Positions 23,401 to 30,967 of a DNA stretch of 64,000 nt are shown here, piece by piece; position 1 is the stretch's first letter; the number at the start of each line of letters is the position of its first letter. The stretch is from Streptomyces sp. B1I3. Lineage in GTDB: Bacteria; Actinomycetota; Actinomycetes; Streptomycetales; Streptomycetaceae. Made by a program: the position numbers and the translations under genes. Under the pieces are notes generated by a model that worked only from the letters and a program-made list of their open reading frames with translations, was not told the DNA's origin and searched no databases. Location of the stretch: positions 4,424,501 through 4,488,500 of the forward strand of contig NZ_JAUSYD010000001.1 of assembly GCF_030816615.1 (NCBI RefSeq), given 5' to 3'.

Positions 23401-26060
23401 GGGCCGGGCAGGAACCGCCCACCGTCCTCGATAACCCACTCGCGCACTACCGCGTAGGCGAACGCGTCAACGAGGTGCCGCTTGTCTCGCCCAGCGGTCC
23501 GAGAGCGCACCGTCTTGCGGGTCTGCGGCCCCTGTTCCCGTGCTGCCACCGCAAGGCGGGTAGCCAGCCGCTCGACTGCCCGGTCCGCCCGCGCGCCCTC
23601 GGCCACTTGCTTCGCGTGGTCGACGCGTACCTCTTCCTCGATACGGGCTGTCGTGCGCTGCTCCTGCTCCTGGCGGCGCTGTGCCTCGGCGTACCGCATG
23701 ACGGCATCCCGCGTCGCGCACGACGCTGTCCAGAGGATCTGCGCCAACTGCCAGTCCTCGGTGCTGACGTGCCGTCGCCCGCAGAGAATCGCCAGCAGAG
23801 AAGCGAGCTTCACCTTCATGACTGGCGCCTGGGAGTCGAACGGGTTCATCTCCGAGGCATGCGCCAGGCCGCGGACCTTGGCGAGGTCGGCGGCGCGGAG
23901 TTCGGCCTTGATGGCGTCATCGAAGGTGACGAGGACGAAGCGGTCTGCCTCGTTTCCGGGCGGCGCCGCGGCGGCGGCCCGCCATGCGTGGAGTTCGCCG
24001 GGCCAGGCCGGCTGCTCGTCGGGGATCGACGGGTCGATGACTTGTACCCAGACGAATCGCTGCGGCGTCCCCTCGGCGACCTCGTCGAAGATGGGAGTCA
24101 CGGTCTCCGGCTGGAAGCCGACCAGCAGGCCCAGGCTGTAGGAGCCGCTGGGGATGTACCTGCTGGTGTCCTTGCTGGCGTTGGTCTGCCCGAGAGTCTG
24201 GCCGACGGCAGCGCTTCGCAAGGTCTCGCCCAGGGTCGAGCCTGAGCGGTCCTTCATCAGCCGGGTGATCGTGGCGCCCTCGTCGACGTAGAAGAACGCG
24301 TTGTGCCGAACCTGCTTGCGGACGTTCACGGTCACGGGGGTCTCGGTGCCGCCGCGGGTCTTCCGTACCTCGCCGGTCTCCTCCTCGACGATGCCCATGA
24401 AGACCTCGGCGAGGCCTTCCCCGGAACCGAGCGGCAGACCGTCGCGGAAGTCCAGTCCCGGCGGGGCCGGCATCAGCCGGTCGGCGACCTCTACGCCGGT
24501 GGACTTGCCGATGCCGGACGGGCCGATGATCCCGCCGAACAGGTTCAGTGAGGCGTAACCGGCGATGCCGGTGTCGGCGCGGATGCGGTGCGACACCAGC
24601 GAGGAGAGCCGGGTGAGCACCGACAGTAGGGCGACATCGCCGGACCGGCTGCGTGAGTGCCCGGCTTGGCGGATGTGGGCCAGCTCGGGGCGGGCGGCGT
24701 AGAAATCCTCGGGCAGAAGCCCGGGAACGGTCTTGGGCTGCTGGTCGTCGGTGGGTGGGCGCTCGTGCTCAGGCTCGGGTTCTACCAGGGCGTCCCAGTC
24801 GTAATCGTGCGGAGGAGCCGGGACGGGATGAGACACCCGGGGCGGGCGGCACTTCTCCTTGACCTGCGAAAGGACCTGAACAGACAGGCTCTGCGCCGGG
24901 GCCGCGCACGGCTGGTCGTGAGCGGCGCGAAGGACGTCGCGGGCGGCCTCGCTCTCGTTGCCCCCGTAGTGAAGGTGCGCCCACAGGGTGGGGACGGTCA
25001 GCTTCCGGCCAGACGGCTGCTGTCCGGTCGGAAGACCGGACCGCTCGGACCAGTTCACGGCGACGTGGTCGTCGCAGATGAGGCTGTAGTCGCTCTCGGC
25101 CGAGCCCTCCGAGCTGGCCGGCCGCAGCCACTTGTCCCTCCCACCGGACGTCCCCCGGTAGGTCCACCCTGCTGGTTCGAGGATGTCCCGGAAGGTGAGG
25201 TTGGCGGCGAGGATGTCGAAGACGCTGCTGCCCCCGGTGCTCACGGCGCGGGCGCGCGGCGGCGGCACGGTGGCGCGGCCGATCCGGACGTCCTGCCGGG
25301 CGCGCTTCTCCGAGGCGGCCTTCTCCAGCGCCGCCCGCGCGGCAGGCTCCAGCTCGGCAACCAGCTCGAGCATGAGGGGCAGGGAGACCTGAGCCGTCGA
25401 GCCCGGGATGCTGCCTGTCGCCCGCTCCCGTCCGCCCTTCCGGTTCACGGTGCCGGGCACCCGCATCAGCCGGTCGAGGTTGCCGACCTGCGTGTCCCAC
25501 GTGCAGCCGTGCCCGTAAGCGGCGGCGCCGAGGATGGTCTGCAAGCCGGCCGTCATGCTCTCGATACGGGCCCGGTCGTCGTCCGTGATGATGTGTGCCT
25601 GGTCGAGCATCCACATGGGGTTGAAGCCGCCGCCGGACAGCACCCAGCCACTCGGCTCCGGCAGCCCGGACGACGCCACGATCTCCCGCACGTGATCGGC
25701 GTCCAGGGGGTGCGGCATCTCGTCGGGGCCCGGCTTGTGGCCGACGTCGCCGAAGTCGCCGTCAGCCCACAGGAACGTGAGCCCGTGGGCCAGGTCTTTC
25801 CCGCCGCGCCCCTTCTCGGGATGCTCGCGGAGTGTGGTGACCTGGGCGTAAATGCCCTTCGGCCGACGGGCATCGAGCTGGATGACGTGCTGCACCGCAG
25901 CGGCGATGCCTGCCTTGTCGGTCGTGAAGCGTCGTCCGGCCCAGCCGTCGGCGTCGCTGCAGATGCTGAGCAGGCCGGGGACGTCCTGGTACTGGTGGGT
26001 CAGGGACGCGTGGACAAGGTTCTCGTCGATGGTCACCTGGGTCGGCGGGCGGTCGGTCAC
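23385..26060 (-). CDS. Fused primase-polymerase / replicative helicase
   Basis: A GTG at 26060 overlaps the previous stop (GTGA) and gives 891 residues. The N-terminal third is an archaeo-eukaryotic-type primase: the catalytic WADGDFGD (Asp100, Asp102), then VLSGGGFNPMWML and RLMRVPGTVNRKGG. The C-terminal half is a helicase-type ATPase with Walker A GPSGIGKST (~510-518) and Walker B FFYVDEGATI, then an arginine-containing segment and a helical end. A Pro-rich linker joins the two. Such fusions start and unwind DNA for phage replication. It is followed directly by the proposed origin. Confidence 0.9.
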   Translation of the reverse strand: MTDRPPTQVTIDENLVHASLTHQYQDVPGLLSICSDADGWAGRRFTTDKAGIAAAVQHVIQLDARRPKGIYAQVTTLREHPEKGRGGKDLAHGLTFLWADGDFGDVGHKPGPDEMPHPLDADHVREIVASSGLPEPSGWVLSGGGFNPMWMLDQAHIITDDDRARIESMTAGLQTILGAAAYGHGCTWDTQVGNLDRLMRVPGTVNRKGGRERATGSIPGSTAQVSLPLMLELVAELEPAARAALEKAASEKRARQDVRIGRATVPPPRARAVSTGGSSVFDILAANLTFRDILEPAGWTYRGTSGGRDKWLRPASSEGSAESDYSLICDDHVAVNWSERSGLPTGQQPSGRKLTVPTLWAHLHYGGNESEAARDVLRAAHDQPCAAPAQSLSVQVLSQVKEKCRPPRVSHPVPAPPHDYDWDALVEPEPEHERPPTDDQQPKTVPGLLPEDFYAARPELAHIRQAGHSRSRSGDVALLSVLTRLSSLVSHRIRADTGIAGYASLNLFGGIIGPSGIGKSTGVEVADRLMPAPPGLDFRDGLPLGSGEGLAEVFMGIVEEETGEVRKTRGGTETPVTVNVRKQVRHNAFFYVDEGATITRLMKDRSGSTLGETLRSAAVGQTLGQTNASKDTSRYIPSGSYSLGLLVGFQPETVTPIFDEVAEGTPQRFVWVQVIDPSIPDEQPAWPGELHAWRAAAAAPPGNEADRFVLVTFDDAIKAELRAADLAKVRGLAHASEMNPFDSQAPVMKVKLASLLAILCGRRHVSTEDWQLAQILWTASCATRDAVMRYAEAQRRQEQEQRTTARIEEEVRVDHAKQVAEGARADRAVERLATRLAVAAREQGPQTRKTVRSRTAGRDKRHLVDAFAYAVVREWVIEDGGRFLPGPVPPS

Positions 26061-26347
26061 TGCTGCACCGCCGGGAAGTAGTAGGCGCCGGTCGGGCGGC
26101 CGACGCAGCGCGATGCGCGGGGGCAGAGGCGCGGCGCCGTGGCGAGGCCAGCGGGGTGGATGTGCTGGTGGTTGCAGAACGGGCAGTCCACGACGAGATG
26201 TACGCGCCGCTCGTTGTCCTGCGTGTCGCGGTAGGCGACGAGGTGGGCCGCGGCGGCGGCCATGCCGAGTCGGGCAGGGGGCGGCTGGACTTCCGCCTGG
26301 TCCTGCTCGGTGTTCTCCCTGAAGAGCGGGAGGACGGTGGTGTTCAC
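26057..26347 (-). CDS. Zinc-knuckle small protein
   Basis: A GTG at 26347 with AGAGAG upstream gives 96 residues; the stop overlaps the primase-helicase start by GTGA. The middle has VDCPFCNHQHIHP, with a further Cys pair RLCPRASRC, so one zinc ribbon is likely. The end is aromatic (YYFPAVQQ). Its coupling to the primase-helicase suggests a role in replication, but no family is recognised. Confidence 0.6.
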   Translation of the reverse strand: MNTTVLPLFRENTEQDQAEVQPPPARLGMAAAAAHLVAYRDTQDNERRVHLVVDCPFCNHQHIHPAGLATAPRLCPRASRCVGRPTGAYYFPAVQQ

Positions 26348-26397
26348 GAACGTGCTCTCTTCTACGAGCGGGGCCGGTGGTGTTCGTGAGGCGCGTG

Positions 26398-26427
26398 CCG
26401 CCCGGGCTGGGAGTGCAGCCCGGGCGG
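26398..26427 (-). terminator. Strong hairpin between early genes
   Basis: A perfect 11-bp stem (CCGCCCGGGCT and complement) around an 8-base loop lies in the 96-base gap between the 146-residue gene and the zinc-knuckle gene. Without a T-run it is more likely an attenuator or mRNA-processing structure than a full stop. Confidence 0.5.
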
Positions 26428-26443
26428 CGGAGCGCTCCGTAGA

Positions 26444-26884
26444 TCAACTGCCGGGCGTCCGTGTGGCGTTGAGCATCCGCTCGTGGTCCGCAGTCATGAC
26501 GCGGAGGTGCCGCTGCACCTCGCTGGCGACGAAGGCCCAGCGGGTTCCGGCCGGGATGTGCACCTCGATGCGCTTGGCGGCGAGGAAGAAGCGGGAGGCG
26601 ATTGCCTGGCCGAGGCCGCTCTCGCAGCGGAGGGCGTCCTCGCCGACGCGGACGATCGCGGTGTGGCAGTCGGTCGAGTGACGGGTCTGCTCGTACAGGT
26701 CTGCAGAGACTTCGGCCCTGTTGCTGTACGGGCGCGTGAGGTCCACCGTGACGACCAGCCGAACCTCGGGCACGGGCACCACCGCGGGGGGCTGCGCCGG
26801 GGCGGGGGCGTCCTGCCGTGCCGGGGCGGGGGCGAGGCGGAGGGGCCGTTCGACGGGCCACTGGCCGATGGTGTGATTGTTCAT
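26444..26884 (-). CDS. Unknown 146-residue early protein
   Basis: The ATG at 26884 overlaps the previous stop (ATGA). The first ~40 residues are Pro/Ala-rich. The rest is an alpha/beta domain with VRLVVTVDLTRPYSNRAEV, then DCHTAIVRVGEDALRC and a helix RWAFVASEVQRHLRVMTADH. No catalytic motif is obvious. The coupling and coding look convincing. Confidence 0.6.
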   Translation of the reverse strand: MNNHTIGQWPVERPLRLAPAPARQDAPAPAQPPAVVPVPEVRLVVTVDLTRPYSNRAEVSADLYEQTRHSTDCHTAIVRVGEDALRCESGLGQAIASRFFLAAKRIEVHIPAGTRWAFVASEVQRHLRVMTADHERMLNATRTPGS

Positions 26885-27078
26885 GCTGCCCGCTCCTTCT
26901 GGTCGGCCGGCTGGTGGAACGCAGCGCGGATGACTGCCCGCTGGTGGTCGGTGAGGGGCGGGGCCTGGTCGACGATGCGCCGGATGCGTGCCCAGTACGC
27001 GGCGTCGCCGTGAGTGGCCCCGGCCGGGCGGCCGAGGACACCCTCGGCCGCCGCGGTGGTGTGCGGTTGGGTTACCAC
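26881..27078 (-). CDS. Unknown 65-residue early protein
   Basis: A GTG at 27078 overlaps the stop of the DUF6907-like gene; its own stop overlaps the next start (ATGA). The protein is Ala/His-rich at first, then two amphipathic helices (AYWARIRRIVDQA and TDHQRAVIRAAFHQPAD). This resembles short proteins found in Streptomyces mobile elements near the regulators. No function is known. Confidence 0.55.
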   Translation of the reverse strand: MVTQPHTTAAAEGVLGRPAGATHGDAAYWARIRRIVDQAPPLTDHQRAVIRAAFHQPADQKERAA

Positions 27079-27815
27079 CGCGTCGCCTCGGCCTTGTTAA
27101 TGGCCTTCACTCGGGCGTCGACGTCGGCCATGCGTGTGGCCTTCACGGCCGGGGTGCCCGGGTGGTCTCCAGCCGAGGCTTCGGCGAGGTGGCCCCGCAT
27201 GGCCCGAAGCTTCGGGAGGAAGGTCTCCAGACCGGCGATGAGCTGGTCGGTCTGGGCGACGTCGAGCTCGGTGGTGTCGAGTCCTGTGTCGACCCAGAGG
27301 CGGGTCTCGACACCGAACGCATCCGGGTCCTCGTTGTGCTGCACGACGCGCGCGCAGAGCAGCGTCTCCAGCGGACCACCTGGTGCCGCGTTGAGTCCCG
27401 GCACGGAGCACGTGACGTCGATGCTCGGCCCCTGGTGCCATCCGGGGTCGTTGCCAGCGGTGTGGTCGGTGACACACCAGTCCGGGCAGGCGGCCGGGCG
27501 GGCGGTGCGCGTCAGTTGCCGAAGGACGTCCGCCAAGAGGCTCGCGAGCCCCGCCTGCCCCAGCTCGGCGGCGATTGAGGGGACGCCGGCCGCGATGCGG
27601 GCGGCGACTGCTTCGCCCAACTCTGCAAAGGTGGGGCGGGCGGCCGGGGCTGGCTGGTTGAGGTTTGCCTGTCCCGGACGAGTGGAGTCTGCGATACTGG
27701 TCATCGAGCTTCCGATCTGCTTAGCGGTGGTTTCGAATTGCTCGACTGACAGCGCCTGGGTTGCCCCCCGGGCGCTGTTGTCGTTCGCGGCGCTATTTGC
27801 CGCCGCGCTGGTCAC
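27072..27815 (-). CDS. DUF6907-like protein
   Basis: A GTG at 27815 overlaps the previous stop (GTGA) and gives 247 residues. A ~100-residue Ala-rich helical N-terminus is followed by the Cys/His-containing domain CPDWCVTDHTAGNDPGWHQG, then LCARVVQHNEDPDAF, ETRLWVDTGLDTTEL and the helix TDQLIAGLETFLPKLRAM. This matches the shorter protein at 19.5-19.8 kb, so the prophage has two members. The family (DUF6907 by memory) is widespread in Streptomyces and its mobile elements; its role is unknown. Confidence 0.65.
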   Translation of the reverse strand: MTSAAANSAANDNSARGATQALSVEQFETTAKQIGSSMTSIADSTRPGQANLNQPAPAARPTFAELGEAVAARIAAGVPSIAAELGQAGLASLLADVLRQLTRTARPAACPDWCVTDHTAGNDPGWHQGPSIDVTCSVPGLNAAPGGPLETLLCARVVQHNEDPDAFGVETRLWVDTGLDTTELDVAQTDQLIAGLETFLPKLRAMRGHLAEASAGDHPGTPAVKATRMADVDARVKAINKAEATRW

Positions 27816-28054
27816 GCCGCTTCCTTGCTGTGCAGGTAGGGCTTAAGGAGGGCTGCCAGCTCGCTGAGTTCCAACACCACCGCGAGGCGGTGGAGGGACT
27901 CAATGGACAGCTGCTTCTGCCCGCGCTCGACCTTGGAGAGATAGCCCGGGTCGATGCCGGAGCGTTGTGCCGTGGTCCGCAGCGTCATGCCCTTCGCTGT
28001 GCGGACAGCCCGCAACGGCGACGAGCTACACACTGACGTTGATTCGGTGCGCAT
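27812..28054 (-). CDS. Small HTH regulator (Cro/CI-like, XRE family)
   Basis: The ATG at 28054 gives 80 residues with a standard XRE helix-turn-helix: LRAVRTAKGMTLRTTAQRSG followed by DPGYLSKVERGQK and ESLHRLAVVLEL. It is the first gene of the leftward early operon and is divergent from the 28.16-kb regulator, like cro. A -10-like TACTCT ends 6 bases before the ATG, so the mRNA is probably leaderless. It ends in a GTGA overlap with the next gene. Confidence 0.85.
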   Translation of the reverse strand: MRTESTSVCSSSPLRAVRTAKGMTLRTTAQRSGIDPGYLSKVERGQKQLSIESLHRLAVVLELSELAALLKPYLHSKEAA

Positions 28055-28156
28055 GAGTGCAGAGTAGGCGGACTGATGCCCGTGGGGCAAGCGTGAATCG
28101 TCATGCGTGTGCAGTGATCCTGCGTAGGCGTTGACTGCTGGTCTACAGTGGTAGGC
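28055..28156. promoter_or_regulatory. Divergent repressor/early promoter switch
   Basis: The 102-base gap between the two regulators has a leftward -35/-10 pair (TTGCCC and TACTCT, 18 bases apart, minus strand) and a rightward -10-like TACAGT (28144-28149). Both -10 elements end 6-7 bases before the start codons, indicating leaderless mRNAs. GTAGGC occurs three times in one orientation (28064, 28124, 28151), next to both -10 elements and in the middle, and is a good operator candidate. Confidence 0.6.
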
Positions 28157-28843
28157 ATGGCAGAGCATGAGGGAAGCAGTAAGAAAGTCGTCCTTTTGAC
28201 CGTGAACCAGGTTGTCGCGCACAACCTCACGAAGGCGCGGCGGGCGAGGGGGTGGACCCAGGACGAGACGGCTGAGCGGTTGCAACGTGCGGCGGGGAAG
28301 AAGTGGACGGCGGCGACGCTGAGTGCGGCGGAGCGCTCGCTCAAGACGGGGCGGTCGCGCATGTTCGACGCAAACGAAGTCATGTGCTTTGCCCGAGTCT
28401 TTTCTGAACCGGTCGCCTATTTCTTCATGCCGATTGAAGTGCCCGTCCACACGGAAATCATTTACCGCCTCGGTCGCGGAGAAGATGCGGAGTACCAGAA
28501 GGATGCGTACATCGAGGCGGACGAATTGCTAGAGGCGGCTGTCCCGCTGCGATACTCAAGCGAGATGATCAGTTCGGTCAACCGCATTCTCAAGCAGAGC
28601 AAAGGCGTCGTTTGGAGCCCGTCCGCCCGGGTGGAGTGGCTCGATGGCGGAGAGGACTATGAGGAGTGGCTGGACGCGGAGCGCCGACGTGAGCACCCGG
28701 ATGAGCTCGATGAGGAAGCTATGGAGACCCTTCGGAATTTCGCGCGTCTGATGTCTGAAAAGAAGACGTCGTCTGTACTCAAGGCCCTTGCTCAGGTGAT
28801 GGATTCGGGCGCCGGTGAACCGCCATCGTCCGTCCCTTTCTAG
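28157..28843 (+). CDS. Probable prophage repressor (XRE HTH, CI-like)
   Basis: This is the only plus-strand gene inside the prophage, as expected for a lysogeny repressor. The ATG at 28157 gives 228 residues. An XRE helix-turn-helix is at residues ~15-60: VVAHNLTKARRARGWTQDET, then TAATLSAAERSLK. The C-terminal ~160 residues are acidic and helical (EIIYRLGRGEDAEY, ADELLEAAVPLRYS, SEMISSVNRIL) and may serve for oligomerisation. I see no Ser/Lys self-cleavage pair like that of lambda CI. The base composition is visibly more A+T-rich than its neighbours. It converges on the integrase gene with a 21-base gap. Confidence 0.8.
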   Translation: MAEHEGSSKKVVLLTVNQVVAHNLTKARRARGWTQDETAERLQRAAGKKWTAATLSAAERSLKTGRSRMFDANEVMCFARVFSEPVAYFFMPIEVPVHTEIIYRLGRGEDAEYQKDAYIEADELLEAAVPLRYSSEMISSVNRILKQSKGVVWSPSARVEWLDGGEDYEEWLDAERRREHPDELDEEAMETLRNFARLMSEKKTSSVLKALAQVMDSGAGEPPSSVPF

Positions 28844-28864
28844 GTATGTCTCCCGCGATTGCGA

Positions 28865-30352
28865 CTAGCCTCGCAGCCACTTTGTTTCGATGGCTTCGTA
28901 GTCGAAGTACCCGCCATCGGGCATGCGGCCGGGGCGGGGCTTGTGCAGTGTCACCGTCAGCAGGGACCGCAGGACCGCGCGCCGGCGGTCGAGGCCGAGT
29001 GCGTCCCACGCCTTACGGACATCCGGCACGCCGACCAGGCCGACGAGCGGATCCTTCACCGCGGCCCGGGCCAGCTGGCTGGTGATCCCTTCGAGCTGGG
29101 CGCGCGCGACATCCGAGCCCTCGGCGAACTGGGCCATGTCGACCTGCCCGGCACCGAACATGCCCGCCAGGTCGGTCAGCCGCCGGCGAATCTGCTCGCT
29201 CTCCAGCTGCAGCGCGGCCACGTCCACCCCGTCGGCCGCGGGCTCCAGCAGCTCGCCAGCGTCATCCCGTGACAGGCGCTCGACGATGAGGTCCTGGACG
29301 TACCGGTCGAGGGTCTCGGCCTTGCGGCCGCCGCCGTGCTGGTCCACGCATCGGTAGCTCGGGTAGTTCCCGCCACCCGCGCGGGTGCACGTCACCGGCT
29401 TGTTGCAGCCCCGGTGGCCGCACAGGTAGAGGAGCGACCCGAACCACTTCGGTGTCGGCCCTGGCGACGTCAGCCGGGCCGGGTTCGTCAGGATCGCCAC
29501 GACGGCCCTGAAACGCGGCTTGTCCACGGCGGGGTCCCACGCCCCGGGTCCGATCTCCTCGCCCCTGTAGACGGCGATTCCGGCGTTTCTCGGGCGCAGC
29601 AGCAGATCACGTGCTGACTGGTGGTCGATCGGTTTGCCCGTGGTGGACGTCAGGCCCTTGTCGGCGAGCCACCGTACCCACCCCTTGATCGACCCGCCCG
29701 ACAGGATCTGATCCGTACCGACGTCCAGCGCCGCAGCTTCCTCGGGCACCAGCTTGTTCATGTCGAGGACCGGCACGTCGATCTCCTCGTCGGTGCCCTT
29801 CACGACCTTCTTCCGGGTCTCCCCGGTGGGCATGCCCCAACCGAACGGACGTAGGCCGCCGCCGAACTTGCCGGCCTTCGCCTTCTGCAGGCGGGCGCGG
29901 GCGACACGCTCGGCCTTGTGCTCGGATTCGTGGCGGGCGACGGCGCCGTGGATGCGGGCGGTCATCCGGCCGGACGAGGTGGACAGGTCGAGTTCACCGG
30001 CCTGGCAGGTGTGGGTGTCGACGCCGCGCCGCTGGCTGAGGTCGATGTACTCCTCGAGCTCCGTGGGGGAGCGGTGCAGCCGGTCGGTGTGCCAGGCGAT
30101 CACGACGGTGGCGGTGCCCAACTCCAGGTCGGCGAGCATCCGACGGTAGTCCTTGCGTGGCTTGCCCGAGTACGCCGACAAGTCGTTGTCGACGTACACC
30201 TCGACGACTTCCCAGCCGTGGGATTCGGCGAGCGCCTCACAGTCCTCGCGCTGCCGGTCGACGCCGAGGTGGGCGCCGGTGCGGTCCTGGCTGATACGGA
30301 CGTAGATGACGGCGCGTGAGGGCCCGGTGTGCCGGGCGCGGTTGTGCTTCAT
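28865..30352 (-). CDS. int: Large serine recombinase (phage integrase)
   Basis: I use the ATG at 30352 (495 residues); a GTG at 30388, 12 codons upstream and 6 bases from the host junction, is the alternative. No good ribosome-binding site supports either. Domains in order: resolvase catalytic domain with the nucleophile Ser21 in YVRIS and the partner arginines in AWHTDRLHRS; the recombinase domain from ~160 (FGGGLRPFGWGMP); the zinc ribbon (YLCGHRGCNKP, then YRCV) near 335-365; and the C-terminal coiled-coil part with long helices. Length and domain order match phiC31/Bxb1-type integrases. It sits directly at the right attachment site and reads away from it. Confidence 0.96.
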   Translation of the reverse strand: MKHNRARHTGPSRAVIYVRISQDRTGAHLGVDRQREDCEALAESHGWEVVEVYVDNDLSAYSGKPRKDYRRMLADLELGTATVVIAWHTDRLHRSPTELEEYIDLSQRRGVDTHTCQAGELDLSTSSGRMTARIHGAVARHESEHKAERVARARLQKAKAGKFGGGLRPFGWGMPTGETRKKVVKGTDEEIDVPVLDMNKLVPEEAAALDVGTDQILSGGSIKGWVRWLADKGLTSTTGKPIDHQSARDLLLRPRNAGIAVYRGEEIGPGAWDPAVDKPRFRAVVAILTNPARLTSPGPTPKWFGSLLYLCGHRGCNKPVTCTRAGGGNYPSYRCVDQHGGGRKAETLDRYVQDLIVERLSRDDAGELLEPAADGVDVAALQLESEQIRRRLTDLAGMFGAGQVDMAQFAEGSDVARAQLEGITSQLARAAVKDPLVGLVGVPDVRKAWDALGLDRRRAVLRSLLTVTLHKPRPGRMPDGGYFDYEAIETKWLRG

Positions 30353-30379
30353 CCCCCGAGTGTCCGCCAAGAGAGGTGT

Positions 30380-30400
30380 CTTTGTCACAGGTTCGGGAAG
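30380..30400. other. Right attachment site (prophage-host junction in tadA)
   Basis: To the left lie the integrase start codons; to the right the sequence GGGAAGACCACG enters the P-loop codons of host tadA in frame. In the joined frame the residues before the P-loop Gly-Lys are Arg-Phe instead of Gly-Ser, so the phage-derived half ends within or just before GGGAAG (30395-30400). Without the other end of the prophage the crossover dinucleotide cannot be fixed. Confidence 0.75.
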
Positions 30401-30967
30401 ACCACGCTGCTCTCCAGCCTGCTGGGGGCGGTCGACGAGCGGGAACGCATCGTGCTCGCCGAGGACTCGGCGGAACTACGCCCCGACCATCCCCACGTGG
30501 TGCGACTGGAATCGCGACCCGCCAATCAGGAGGGCGCGGGCCGTGTGACGCTCCGGGACCTGGTGCGCCAGGCCTTGCGCATGCGCCCCGACCGCCTGGT
30601 GGTGGGGGAGGTGCGGGGCGGCGAGGTGACGGAGCTGCTGGCCGCCCTGAACACAGGACATGAGGGCGGGTGCGGCACGGTGCACGCCAATGCCGCCGAG
30701 CACGTCCCGGCACGGTTGGAGGCGCTGGGCACTGCTGCAGGCCTCGATCGGGCGTCTCTGCACAGCCAGGTGGCAGCCGCGCTGTCCGTGGTGGTGCATC
30801 TTGTGCGGGACCGTGGCGGACGGCGACGCCTTGCCGCGGTACACGTGCTCGAGCGGGACTCGGCAGGCCTGGTGATCACCGTGCCCGCACTGCGCTGGGG
30901 GCCCGAGGGGTTCATTCGTGAGCGGGGCTGGAAACAACTGGCCCTGTTGATCGGAGAGGCGCCGTGA
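30395..30967 (+). pseudogene. tadA: Tad/Flp pilus ATPase gene tadA, 3' half left by prophage insertion
   Basis: The frame continues for 190 residues from the P-loop (GKTTLLSSLLG) to the stop at 30967. It contains the Walker B-type region AEDSAELRPDHPHVVRLESRP, the invariant segment LVRQALRMRPDRLVVGEVRG and the His box TVHANAA, all marks of type II/IV secretion ATPases of the TadA/CpaF family. The N-terminal domain and the first part of the P-loop are missing and should lie beyond the left end of the prophage. The lysogen therefore should lack this ATPase unless the phage excises. The stop overlaps the tadB start (GTGA). Confidence 0.92.

Larger units (their letters stand above)
1..30395. mobile_element. 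Integrated temperate siphovirus prophage (right part)
   Basis: Terminase, portal, prohead protease, major capsid, connectors, tail tube, tail chaperones, tape measure and minor tail genes form one minus-strand late block. It is preceded by replication genes, a divergent repressor switch and a large serine integrase at the right border. The right border lies inside the host tadA gene, at its Walker A codons near 30,395. The left border, lysis genes and the rest of the tail module are outside the window. The module order is that of a siphovirus with an HK97-type head; an R4-like relationship is possible but was not tested. Two genes look unusual (the broken P-loop kinase at 15.2-15.7 kb and a conjugative-element-like cassette at 16.7-20.6 kb), but the structural genes appear intact. 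Confidence 0.96.

Noticed and set aside
26061-27041. 327-codon upstream extension of the primase-helicase frame
   Set aside because: It overlaps three well-supported genes in another frame and is Arg/Pro-rich; the GTG at 26060 with GTGA coupling is the better start.
28131-28136. TTGACT as a -35 box of the repressor gene
   Set aside because: Only 7 bases separate it from the TACAGT -10-like element; a 16-18 base spacing is required.
30329-30394. ATG that would restart the tadA remnant as a shorter protein
   Set aside because: The added residues come from sequence antisense to the integrase start and lack the Gly-rich P-loop; no ribosome-binding site is seen, so a functional ATPase is not expected.
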